From Homalodisca vitripennis (Eukaryota > Arthropoda > Insecta > Hemiptera > Cicadellidae): a DNA stretch of 64,000 nt. The stretch covers positions 146,965,501 to 147,029,500 of the forward strand of contig NC_060212.1 of assembly GCF_021130785.1 (NCBI RefSeq), written 5' to 3'. The position numbers and the translations under genes are program-made. The notes beneath the pieces are model-generated. The model did no database searches. It was not told the DNA's origin and worked only from the letters and a program-made list of their open reading frames with translations. Within the stretch, counting starts at the first letter, position 1; each line of letters starts with the position of its first letter. Positions 1-11,814 of the stretch are shown in pieces.

Positions 1-1440
1 CTTGGAGCTTCAGCAAAGCCTGTTGTGTGACGCGTGGTATGGAGCAATATACCTTGTAATAATATTGTAATAATACCTTGTAATAATAAGTCTTACATCA
101 TAATCTTTTGAATGGCACATAGAAAGTTGGCTACCTTAATCAAAACATGCATTATCCACGTAACAGGATAATACTCAATGCATTTGCATTCATACACATA
201 TACATTGTTCTCCCATAGTTTAATAATAACATTCTTAGTTAATAGTGTTATTTAAATACGTCTATTTCTAGAAAGAACTAATAAGGAAATCGACGGTGCC
301 TAGAAACACAAAAAAGTTTATTTTTGGTATACTGAAATTTGTGGCCTAATAAATATGTACACGAATGAATGCGAACATTCGTTTCAGAGGCAAAAGAAAT
401 CATAAAGAATTCTAACACCGGTTCGCAGATTTTTCGAATCAATTTATTGTAAGGTCAGATGCTACTAGAAACAGGTGACTTTTTACAATAGATTAGAGTT
501 TATGAAAAAGAGACATTGGCACCCATATTATGTTTAGTAAAGACATTAATTTTTAGAATAAAAAGTTTTAACTGAATTACGAATAATCAGCATTGACTTA
601 ATCAGCTCTTATGTACTTGACCATAAATGTATAGTTGGTAGACTAGCCCAGTGATATATGGGATTTCGAATTTGTCATTTTAAAAAAATCCAAGAATAAC
701 GCTGATAAACTCTCGAGAATATTTGGAACCGAGCGAAAGGAACGAGTGTTAATATTACGAAACACTCAAACAACAGCGAGGAATGTTGCTGTAGAAGAGA
801 GACATCAAGCTGAGACCAGCTGCCATAAAACCATTGTCTACTAACGACATAATATCGAGGGAGTAAACGCCTGACCCGAGTCTTTCCCTGAGAGTGCCTC
901 AATTTTTATTCTTGTAGTTACAGTTAAAACATTGACGTCCTATTTCATTTGAATTTTATCATAAATTAAATTTAACTGCCAAAACCAAACACTAAAAAAA
1001 ACTTTAAACTGTGGATGGTTGGACTGTCTCGTACGGTAACTCATCCAGCCTTATCTATGAATTCAATCATATATGATAAAAATGACACAAAGGTTGTGGA
1101 AAGCATAGATACTAAGTGCGTTTACGTTTCAATATACCTTATATGGCGTCACGGGTTATTTAAGAAGGAAAATTATTGTAACTTTTTTATATTAATGCTT
1201 TAAACAGAGTTATACACAAATTAAATATTAACAAATGATTATAATTTTCAAAATAGATTCTGATCTTAATGTAAGACAATGCTGTAAATGGCTACGCCAA
1301 ATTATCAATGAAGAGAACAAATGCCTTTCAGAAGATCCATAGTTTTACAACTAACAATAAACAGTAGAATTAAATGACAGGTTCATCACAAAGAATTGTT
1401 GTTTCTATTTATATAATGTGTCTATGTGTGAGTACTTATA
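1..1440. other. AT-rich spacer, nothing recognised
   Basis: Only short chance reading frames are present on both strands, with no recognisable domain, splice-flanked exon, RNA gene or repeat boundary. The base composition is AT-rich like the rest of the window. Confidence 0.6.
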
Positions 1441-1790
1441 AACAAAACAACAAAAACAACAAAAACAAATCAACAAAACAACAACAAACACAAATTGTAA
1501 TAACAAAATTAATTAAATAATAAAAAACATTCATTAAATAATTAAAACAATAATAATAAATTATAATAAGAAAATAAATAAAATAATAATTAATTAATAA
1601 TAATAATAATTATTAATTAATAATAATAATAATAATTATTAATTAATAATAATAATAATAATAATTAATTAATAACAATAATTATTAATTAATAATAATA
1701 ATAGTTATTATTAATTTTTAATAATAATAGTTATTATTAATTTTTAATAATTATTGGTTTTTTTTACATAAATTTAAATTAATTAAATTG
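1441..1790. repeat. A/T-only simple-sequence tract
   Basis: The stretch passes from CAA-rich repeats into nearly pure A/T sequence built from TAA/TTA triplets, with repeated TTAATTAATAA blocks and short palindromes. It is low-complexity DNA with no coding content. Confidence 0.85.
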
Positions 1791-4700
1791 TAATTGTAAC
1801 TGTGTTTGTAATTGTGCATTTGTTATAATTATTTTCTATAACAAATTATAGTTATCGAAAACATAGTTGTCGGCTAGTTGCGGTTGGTAAAATTGATGCT
1901 ATATCACTCGCTCGTTAGAGTACACATATAAATATTTCAATATATTTCAGTGTATCTTAAAGTATGGATACAGTATTTTTATTTTATTATGTCATGTAAG
2001 CAAGATATTTCTTCAAATAAGAACTTGACCTTAACTACGTCACTAGTTAGCCTAGCTTACTTAAACCACGATTATCCTACAGGTACATATATAGGACACC
2101 TCTGTATGGCGTATTGTCTACTACTCATCATGATACCAATACTCTACAGGCAGCTGTGAGTTAATCTACTTAAAACTTCCCTTGCATTATATAAATACAA
2201 CATAAGATTCTCAGAGTTAATTGATGTCATCATAAAATGTAGAACGTTAGAACATTTTATGCGCATAAATATGTAATTTTTCTAAGAAGCTGACAAAGAC
2301 ATTGCTTAAGATAATTAAAGAATTAAACACACATGTTTGGATCATTCACAAATCATTCACTATGTTTTAAAACTCCAATGTGCTTCAATGTGATCTCTTT
2401 TTACACTGGCGTGTTTACTTCCTCGAAGGATGGCTGCTGTCTAATTATGGGCACTTTTACTTTACTATAAAACTTAAAATAACACATACAAGTACAGCCT
2501 CTTATATGAAATATCAACCATGTTATGCTACTCATATAATATAAACATTATCCGAAACAGACATTACTTTACTTAGATATTTCCTATATGCTAAAAATGC
2601 ATAAATAGTTTTACTTATTATGTTTCTAGAGACTCCAAATCAAATAAAAATCTGGTTTTAAATTTATTATAAACCATGGTTTTAATGACTTGCATAATGT
2701 GTAACTTCTTTACATATAATGTATTAATAGACTTAGTTTTATGAGTTTAAGTTCACTGTTCTTATTAAATTTATATACACCTTGTATACATAGCGTTTTA
2801 CTTCTTAGCTGTAAAGTTCATGTAGCTTTAAAATGTCAAACTAGTACTTTTCTAGGTAACTTTACTAGGTATATATTAAGCTGTAAGTTTTCCCGGGAGT
2901 AATAATATTTACGGTGATAACCGTATTTATTGCTCCCCTACATACAGGTTTTATTGACTTGTAATAACAGTTTTTGCTATTTGACCAGCATTATTACAAA
3001 TAAAGCATAATTTGGAACATTCACCCTGAATTATGGCCCTATTGCAGATAACATTAAGTGGATACATTATGTTGTTCTGTCTAGTAGGACTGTCCCTGAT
3101 ATAATAATAATAATATTTAATCATATTTTTGATTGGATATTAAAACATATTCCAAATTATTAAAATTAGTTAAATTGTTTTCAAAAATGTATTTATATTT
3201 CAGGTACGAATTCCTTGCATGATAAAATTGTCAATAGTGCTAAGCATATTATTGCAAGCCTTGGTTCTGGCAAATAAACTGCTGTTTGATGTCTGTAGGC
3301 CTTTTATAAATGTGTAGTTTAAACTTCACATGAGTATAAGAGATTAGTTTAAGATATAAAAATACATAGGAAATTGTCCATCATACCTTAATATTTGTAG
3401 TTACACTCCTCTGTAACGGATCAACCGATTTTCATTAAACTTATGAGTATATTTCTTAGGTACAAGAATAGATCAAAAAGAATACTTCATACTTCTAGGC
3501 GATTAAGGTAAACAAATTGTAGGCAAACTAAGAACAATCGTTATAAAATCTTTCAGTAAGATACCAACACATATGATTAAATCACTTTGTTAGGTTGGTT
3601 GGTAACACTTTCGGGACGTTTTTTCGGTTTATTAAAAAAAAAACATGTAATAAATACATGTATACATATAAAATTGAGTATCTTATAAAAACGTTACCAT
3701 CTATAAAGAAACTCAACTTTTTAAGTGTGTTCGTAAATATACCATACTGGTATTGCAAAAAAATATTGGACCTTTCAAAGTTACCTGAATGGACTACTAA
3801 AAAATGATTATCTATTTATGTCAACCGCCAATTACCGACTCTAGTTTCACGTATGCATTTGATGCAAATATTAATAACGCTTGAGTTTAATTGGTGAATG
3901 AGGTGTAGCATTGCTCCAGGCTAAGACGTATCTCAAGCAAATGTAAATCTTTAAAGTAATAGCATAAAAACCAAATGTAAATAAAAATGTGCTACAGTTA
4001 AAAATTCGAACCAAAAGTACTACACCTTGGCTTTATTGGCAGAGAGAGTATAAATACAGTTCCGAATACCAAGTGTTATCCCTGATACCAACCAATCACG
4101 ATTTGGTCACCATTCTCCATGTTATTCTAGTGATAAATTTTAGATTTTTAGTGATAACCATAACTATTAGATTTTTACATTATTTGCTATTCTATGATTC
4201 CACAATATTGGCAGAAATCGAGGGGGAATGAAGGAACACTGCTTGGAAACTATGTATTTATAGGGAATCTGTTCATGGCCTAGCAGAGCCACATCAGAGT
4301 GATTAGATAGCATTTCACTCGTTGACTTTGGTAGACGCGTTAGTGCATCATATACCATTACCACTATATCTGTTAAAGATCACTAAGTATTAACTACGAG
4401 TGAAGATGGTAACATATTTAGAAGAACCACAATAAAAACAAGATATTTTAGGCACGAATAGACTTAAACGATGATTCATATGTTTAGAAATTGTTAAGCA
4501 GTATCCTTACGAGGGATATTTAAGAATAAGGAAACATACACTTCATAGAGGGAGAAAATTATAAACAGTACTAAACAAAGCTTCCAATATTTTGAATTCT
4601 AAATGATGCGATAGAATATAACTGTAGTAAGTTGGATCTTCATCAGGACTGGGAATCTAACAAATTGCTTTCTCATGAACTCTTGACTCATAGGTTATAA

Positions 4701-5048
4701 TACGAAAAGGTAATTCAACCCCTAATATATCATCAATGTTAATAACTAGGACCAACCAACATAATTTGCTAGGCAAAGTCCGAGGCGAAAATGTTTTGCT
4801 GCCGCGCATACCACTGATTTCCACAGACTGTGACAGTTGCATTCAAACGCGTTCAATTTCCTATTGAACTGGAATTTGCAATGACACAGTGGAGTGAGAT
4901 GAAAGTTCACGTGTTAAATATTTGAACCTACGCAACTTAACAAAGTTAACGTAGCGAACCTATAGCGTCAGACCTCAGAACTAGCTGAAATAGCCTTCCA
5001 TGCTTCACAAAACTACGTTGATATGAATGAAATATCTCATATATAAGC
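1791..5048. other. AT-rich spacer, nothing recognised
   Basis: About 3.2 kb with no convincing gene. The longest frames (60-80 codons) start at arbitrary ATGs, have no recognisable motif, and lack flanking splice signals. No repeat boundary could be placed by eye. Confidence 0.55.
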
Positions 5049-5050
5049 TA

Positions 5051-5531
5051 ACTAGCTGTTCCCCGCGGCTTCGCACGCTTTTTGTAAGATTTGCTCTTGT
5101 ATGAGCACTTCTGGTTCAAGTGGATTATATTGTCAACGCCGATGTAGAGTTTACCTTGTTGGCACTACAGGTATCAAGAAAATCTGCCAAAAGTGTATGT
5201 TTATAGCCATTGTACACGTACATGTACTTAATAATAAAGCGGTCTAACATTCAAGCTATAAGGCCAAACAGAAATTCGTTTGAAAGACAAATATCCATAA
5301 AAACTTAGCGCCTTCACATAGTGTGTGGTTATTATACACAACTATCTCGTAATTGTAGTTTACAATGTGCAGGCGCTTTGATAACATATATTTTGCAGCG
5401 CCTGCCGGTGGTGAGTTACATCAATGGGCATAGCATATAAACCTTCTAAGTCGAAAAATAGATATACATACAAATTTTCATAATGATCGTCAAATAGTTT
5501 CTGAGTATAAAGGACAAACACACAAACATTC

Positions 5532-5574
<43 letters not shown>
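5051..5574 (+). repeat. Dispersed repeat of the TAGCTG/GCGGCTTCGCACGC family, copy 1
   Basis: It starts with CTAGCTGTTCCCCGCGGCTT and ends in a (TA)n tract (about 5536-5574) after the conserved CAAACACACAAACATTCAT. The same body recurs near 30.7, 41.7/43.2, 52.9 and 53.75 kb. The GC-rich head and the A/T microsatellite tail resemble arthropod RTE-type non-LTR 3' regions or a SINE using such a tail; that class assignment is inference. This copy is the fullest uninterrupted one and serves as the empty-site reference for the mariner insertion at 41843-43173. Confidence 0.75.
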
Positions 5575-5575
<1 letters not shown>

Positions 5576-6610
5576 TATTTGTTAGTAGATAGAAATGATT
5601 AATTAATAATCATTGATTAATTAACTAACACTGTGTGACACCTCGGTGTTAACGCCCCAAAATTTCAACAAATAAATTAGTTTAACCTAATACTACGAAA
5701 AATGTCTTATTGTTACTTTAATGATTATCTTAACCACCTTTATACTGGTAAGACCTCCACAATATGTAACAATGCTGCCGTACACATCAAGTGCCATCCA
5801 GATTAATATAGGAAAATATAGGCGTTAAGGCCACTTCAGAAGAAAGGGACAGGAGTTCTGCCACAGCCTGTATGTGCATTAAATTGAAGCCCGCGGTGAT
5901 GCTACGACACCGGTGTTGTCGCAGCCACGTGTACGGAATGCGCTGAAATCAGCAATAGTTGTGTTGTACGCAGGATTTGAGCAGTCTAAAACCACCATGT
6001 ACTTTGTTAATTACTAAATGAATCGCCTAGGCGGCAGCACCTCTCAGAGTACCATCCTAAGACGAAACGCGCTCTGATTGGTCTGGAGCCTTGGCAGCGG
6101 GAGGATCGGGCGATGTTGAGGTGATGCTCGGAGAGTCGGCTAACTTGTGCGGAACGCGACAGACGTTAACTTAGGCCCTCTCCCCCCTCTTTCTCTCTAT
6201 CCATATTTTAACTTTTCGGAAGCCAAATTCTTAATTATGTATTAATCAAACCTAATTATTTTATTAATCTAATCCAAAGAGTGTGCCAATTTTAATAAAT
6301 CATATATTAGTTCGACTCCGTTGTTTTATTTGAAAAGTTTATACAACCTTCCTCACCACGAACCCAACTGAATATCTTTCGCCTCCCACTGGGCAAACGA
6401 AGGCAACCTACCACAGTACGGAAGGCGTTAGTACGGTGTTAATAAAAAACTGTGATAAATACCAAACGTGTGTGAAAAGCAATATTCGCTCCAACGTTTC
6501 AAGTTAGGGTATAGCTCCAGTTCACCTTCCTCTTACGTGCAGCATCTGCAACCTGATACTGTTACAGACTTGACTCCATTTTACTGAACAATCTGCAGTA
6601 TAGGCTTTTT
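5575..6610. other. Spacer with a GC-richer stretch at about 5830-6190
   Basis: The GC-rich part contains CpG-containing segments and an inverted CCAAT box (CTGATTGGTC, near 6076). A pyrimidine-rich tract follows at about 6180. It could be a promoter or an old repeat, but no ORF or TATA/Inr arrangement decides it. The segment at 6510-6600 resembles 9125-9185 (shared CTCCAGTTCACCTT and GACTCC words), so a small older duplication is possible. Confidence 0.3.
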
Positions 6611-6837
6611 TAAAAAAAAAGTAGAGGCCGATCCCCTTCTAAGCCTTATTCTGTCCGACCTCATGGGCCACTGGCCTGTGCGAGGATCTCATCAAACAGA
6701 ATAAGGAGGAGAGTCGATACAGTACAAGGATCAATAGTACTGATAAAAAGTGCCATGGTCACAGACAGGATTTGAACCTGCGTTATCTCTAACTCAGACC
6801 CAAAGTCCATCAACTTAGACCGCTCGGCCATCGACAC
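6611..6837 (-). mobile_element. tRNA-derived SINE (tRNA-Leu/Ser-like head)
   Basis: Read on the minus strand, the element opens with TGGCCGAGCGG (an exact A-box type sequence), and GGTTCAAATCC (B box) follows about 50 bases later. Together they form a tRNA-like head with a long variable region, as in tRNA-Leu or tRNA-Ser. An unrelated body of about 140 bp comes next and ends at a T-run (pol III terminator or tail) near 6610. The acceptor stem is degenerate and there is no discriminator/CCA-ready end, so this is a SINE, not a tRNA gene. No clear target-site duplication was found. Confidence 0.7.
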
Positions 6838-9123
6838 TAACAAACAAACGTAGCATATAGCGAGGATATGTTTGATAAGTTGTTTACTAACCATAGTTTT
6901 ATTTCATAAAACTATAAGAATGTTTACTAGATAACATAGGAAATGATGGGAGGATAATGGTGAATCCAAAGTGGGCAGCACCTACCAAATTCGAAATTGT
7001 GCGGTTTTAAAATTAAAGTTGAGAGCAATATTTACTTTTAAATCAATATCGCTTTTCCACATTAAATACCTTCCAATGTGAAATTCCGCACATTTTCGTA
7101 AACAAGAGGGGTTGTAGATGGTTATTGGATTCGTTAAGAAAACAAGAGCAGCAATAAAAATGCAATTACTGGCTGAGTAAAGTAACGAGCTTGACGAGAT
7201 AATGTGTTTAATGACCCGCAAGCGAGCCTAACGATAACGATAAATGACGCGTAGTCTTGCTTGCATTCTCGTAAATTGAGTTTAATTGTGTATTAAAAAA
7301 ACACATGAATAATCAATTGGGAATTGCTATTTAAGAGTATGTGGAAAATAAAATGTCCAGATACAAAAGAGACAAATAACACAGTTAGGAAATATATTGT
7401 TTCAGTTTATTGGTGAGCGTTAGCGTTTAATGCAGTATGTTATGCAATAATTCGTAAATGCATTAAACTAATTAATTATGGTATCTGAATGATGTATGGT
7501 CTGTTAACGTATTTTACAATATTGTTCTATTTATGAACAGGATAGGGGTACGCCACATCATATGTCGCGTAATAGGTTTCGCTGAGATTGCATTAAAAAT
7601 TACATGTCACATGTTAAATGTCATATGATTGTACTAATTAAAAAAAAAAAAATTAATTTAGTCTGCGATTTTTTGTTACCATCATGGTACAATGTACACA
7701 TGTTTGTTATAGCTCAGCTGAATATCAAGGTATGACATGCACCATAACGATATTGCCTATGAAGCTTCATGCAAAATTCCAAGTCTATAGTCGTTTTTGA
7801 AATGTAGAACGGGCAGACATACAGAGGTTTTTTTTAAAATTTTAAGTGGTTATAAAGTAAAACTAACCACTGATTGAAAATGTCATTACGATACTACAGG
7901 AGTAGTGTTTTACAATGGAAACAATGAATTGCAGACCGTTTTTTTTTAACAAATATTTGGTTGTACATGGAGATTTTGTTAGTTATGACTACCTTATTGA
8001 ATTAAACTTAAATTTACTATATTAATATTAAAAATAAAAATAGAAACATTAATGTCAAAAAGTATATAATTCAGTTACGGCGAGTGATAAGTGATAGCAT
8101 TTATTTACAATCTTGATTTAATCATTCCTCTTCCATAAAAAAAATTAATTACAGAAAATAGGCTATATAGCTTTTGCTCTTTAGGCTATATATTTTTTGC
8201 TCTTAGTTCTCGGGTTATAATTTTTTAAAATAGTTGTTAAGCAGTTCCTACATTCAACACCAAATAAGTATTCGGAAAAAATCCAAATTTTCAGATCAAA
8301 ATGCCAGGGAGTGAAATCCAAGCACTCTTATTATAGTATATTGTAGATGATTTTAATGGTTATTTCAATGAAGAAGGAAACGATAAAGCCAGTTCTTGAT
8401 GGAACGGAACATTATTATTATGCTGAAAGTATAATTGTATTCACTTGATGTACGCTTGGTGAAAAGGCCTGTGGGTTGAACATTCACAGCGCCACGTGTG
8501 CCATGCCGGGTCATATTGAAATTTCAGGCTAGAGATAACCTGCCGTATTGGTTAGACTAGACGAGGTTTAGAAAATTAACTTCTGAATTATTACGAATAA
8601 ATTGTCTTAATATACATGAGCAATACATTGGCTTGTTGTAATATACGTGGATGTTTATTTTTGAATGCAGTTGAAAAGTGGTGTCATGTGTATAATTCTA
8701 TAGACGCTTCATTATAATGATTTGAATAATTAGTATTAATAATTGAAAGATGATGTAAGACTCGTATACAGTATTATAACCTAAAATAAGATTTTAAATA
8801 TTTATGAGTGATCGATTAACGAATAACGATTTTATTTTTAAACGTAATATGCGAAGAGAATTTCGTTTTCAATTTCAAATACTTGTATTATTCAGGGGAT
8901 TGCGCAATGTTAAGTTCTTATTGACCAATTATTGTTTACAGTTTTATTTTCAAATTATTAAAAGTTTTAGAGAACCAGATGGTATGTGTTTAGGTTATTC
9001 AGTGACAGATCTTTTATTTTGAAGAACAAAGAAACTTTGATAAACTTTGCATTATTATGGTTCAAAATACAATGAGGCAATATAAGAAATTTATTTATAA
9101 ATATGATTTTTTAAGATTGTTAA
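6838..9123. other. AT-rich spacer, no gene seen
   Basis: No coding region is recognised. At about 7700-7830 there is a short dispersed motif (GAAGCTTCATGCAAAATTCC with AAGTCTATAG nearby) that reappears diverged near 19130 and 56520 and often precedes mobile-element debris in this window. Otherwise nothing stands out. Confidence 0.5.
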
Positions 9124-9803
9124 GTTCAGCTCCAGTTCACCTTTAACTTGCAGCGTCTCAAGTCTAACGCTTTTGACTCCTGGAATCTGAAATCAACATC
9201 TATCAGAGATCCAAAACAGTCAGCGACGAAGAACTGGGGGAGGGATGGAAGGGAAAGGGTGTGAGAGGGAGGAAGAGGAAGAGAGAAATGGATTATAATT
9301 ATGGATCTAATCGTCATTTGAGTAGACTGCTTATACTGCACCCACAGTCGTTTTATATCTACATTCGCTGAACTCATTACGGCAAAGTTATGATGACGTA
9401 TAAGCAGCTGGGTATAGCAGCCTAGATTAGCACAGCTGTTAGTCGTTGAGCGTGTAGGATCATAAAATACCACGCGGAATATTATTATACACCTCTGTTT
9501 ATTGACTAGCTTTAAAGTAATTTATAGCGTAGAGAGAAACACTATTTAATAGAGTGTTACTCGTTTTAGAGCTGTGTTATTTGATTAGTTTAACAATTTC
9601 TTGTGTTTATGGTTGAAATATGTTGATTTTAAAGGATTAGAAGACGTAAATAAATCATTAACATGGGCATTTTTATTAATAGCTATCATTTGCATATTAT
9701 ATTATACACATATCATGTAATGAAGTATATTTATATTTTAAAATACGAAGATTTTATACAGTTTTATATCGTTACACTACATTCTCGATAAGTATTCGAT
9801 ATT

Positions 9804-9821
9804 AATATATATATATATATA

Positions 9822-9854
<33 letters not shown>

Positions 9855-9855
9855 T
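9804..9855. repeat. (TA)n(TG)n microsatellite
   Basis: A TA run passes into a TG run and then a short T-run. The matching place in unit B has no such array, so it expanded after the duplication or was lost there. Confidence 0.9.
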
Positions 9856-10834
9856 TTTTTTACTGATGTTTGTGTTACAAAATAACTCATTAAAGTGTAC
9901 ATAAACTCTGGAAGTAAAAAAATGAAATTTATCTCTTTAATTAATCTTTCTAAAAGTGAATGAATCATTTGTTTCTAAATGATAAATTTGTGCATTTAAA
10001 TACTTATGCACGAACAACGTACTTGGCAGTGAAAAGGAATGTTGGAAGGGATTTGCTAATTCCAGGTGATTATATATGCTATTACAAATGTGTGGTTACA
10101 CTCCAATATCGGATTTTGTACTCTCTCACCCCTTCGTGCAGTTTGTAACATGTAGTAAATCAGGAGATGATTACTTTTCAATAACAGTATATGTATATTT
10201 TAAAATATTCAGAGCTTGAAATTCAGGTTAGTAAAGTTTCCTGACGATACTAAAAACATGGTGTCATCTTAACGCCACACCTCAAAATGCTAAAGGAATA
10301 TTTTCGGCACTCCCTGGAACATACTCACTAGTCCTTGACACCCACACTTAAGAGGTGCTTAATCAGTGCATAATTTTGAATAAAACGCTTATTTATAATG
10401 CTCTATTTCAAGAGGGTGCCTTGTCTGGTTAAGTTGTCTTGTAAAATCGATAATTACAATTTTTAACGTAGTACTAAAACACTTGGAATTATATTGTAAA
10501 AGTGGTTTGTACTTCAATACTAAATTACACCATTGAAGCCTTTTGAGATTTCAGATTTTCTGATAAAGTGGTATTAAACAGAGCGGAAGGTGCTAAAATT
10601 CAGTTGTGAGCTTGCCTCTCTTGCGAGTCTATTTCTGCAGGCGTAGCAATGCAATTAATAGGCTAGCGAACCATGTCGTAGGCTGTAGGTGCTGTAGCTC
10701 GTGTTTAGTGGGCAATAGTACAGTTCTGTGTTAATGAAGGGATGGTGCAGTCTCATACCTTATTAGGTTTACATATTATATATTATACTTTTGACGTTAT
10801 TCATAGGTCAAATTATTGTTTTAGGTACTTCATA

Positions 10835-11080
10835 ATTGATGTAAAAACCCGATAAAGCGGAGTATCGAAGGGTAACGAACGTAACGAAGAGTTAGAGAAT
10901 AGACAGACAGACAAACAGTCGGACAGACTGCCCTTTGACCTTTAGATCTCAAATCAATGGACCTCCTCCTTGGATCAAGACGAATCTATGTACCAAGTTT
11001 CCAGGAGTTATCGCACAGACGGAAGAAGAGCGGACAAGGACACAATTTCACGAAGGCCCTGAGCGATCCTCAATATTGAC
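10835..11080 (+). repeat. Dispersed ACAGACGGAC-type repeat, unit A copy
   Basis: It contains CCCTTTGACCTTTAGATCTC, a CTCCTCCTTGGATCAAG-type segment and a GTTATCGCACAGACGG-type segment. Diverged copies lie at 47430-47690 (the unit B equivalent) and at 60880-61125 (an additional copy). Sequences of this type are scattered through insect genomes as transposon-derived debris; I cannot name the family. Confidence 0.6.
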
Positions 11081-11448
11081 ATTTTATAATAGTTAATTGT
11101 GAATTACATTAATATTACGTTAATGCGAACATCAAATTACTCTTTAGTAATATTTTAATCTAATACCCTTGGTATGTTTTAAACTGTACTACCTTTCCTC
11201 CATAACTGTGATATAAGTAAGTGAATCAGCCCATGTTTAGAGGCATATGAGCAGATTTATTGAATCCATTGTTTAAGAGCACAATAATGTAATCCACGAC
11301 ATTCACATAGTTAATGTAAATTTACTGTAGATTAATTTAAATGTGATACTAATGTAACTAGCATAACAAAAAAATGTTATCGTTTTAATAATAAACACAC
11401 TTTTGGATATACTATACCTATAAGGCAGTGCGATTTGGAATTAAGCAG

Positions 11449-11637
11449 CTATAGAATATTTTTTCAAGAGGTGTACAAAAAACTGCGGAGTGATAAATGA
11501 AAACATACTTTACTTCCTAATCGTCCCCGACATATTTATGGCGCTCTGGCGTCTTCACGCTGAATGGTTAATCTCTAAATTTATTATCCTTAGTTAAAGT
11601 TATCCTCTCAAAGGAGATTTTCTCGGAAAGCTAAGTA
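11449..11637. other. Near-identical non-coding island 1 (unit A)
   Basis: These 189 bp align without gaps to 49940-50128 in unit B, with only two substitutions by my count, while flanking sequence on both sides is clearly diverged and gapped. Neither strand has a long frame conserved in both copies. It includes the GC-rich core TATGGCGCTCTGGCGTCTTC. A conserved regulatory element, a non-coding exon, or a gene-conversion tract would all fit. Confidence 0.75.
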
Positions 11638-11814
11638 GTTAGTTTTAAATAAATAACAACAATATATTAATTTAATTATATGATTCACAATAAAAAATAT
11701 TGATGAAATTTGAAGTTATTACTGAAGGTTTCCGCAAGTCACAAATCTGCCCGCATGATTCAGTCTAATCTACACGCAGTATTGACTGTATTCAGTAGTC
11801 AATACTTATTTTAA

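Noticed and set aside
6756..6837. Functional tRNA-Leu gene on the minus strand
   Set aside because: The acceptor stem does not pair well, and the unit runs into a SINE body with a T-run end.
9126..9473. Minus-strand frame of 115 codons matching the start of the frame in unit B
   Set aside because: Shared only because the DNA is duplicated. The downstream parts are unrelated, and substitutions show no codon bias.
11449..11637. Polycomb-type element reading from the ATGGC words in islands 1 and 2
   Set aside because: The neighbouring bases do not fit the extended PHO/YY1 consensus, and short cores like this are expected by chance.
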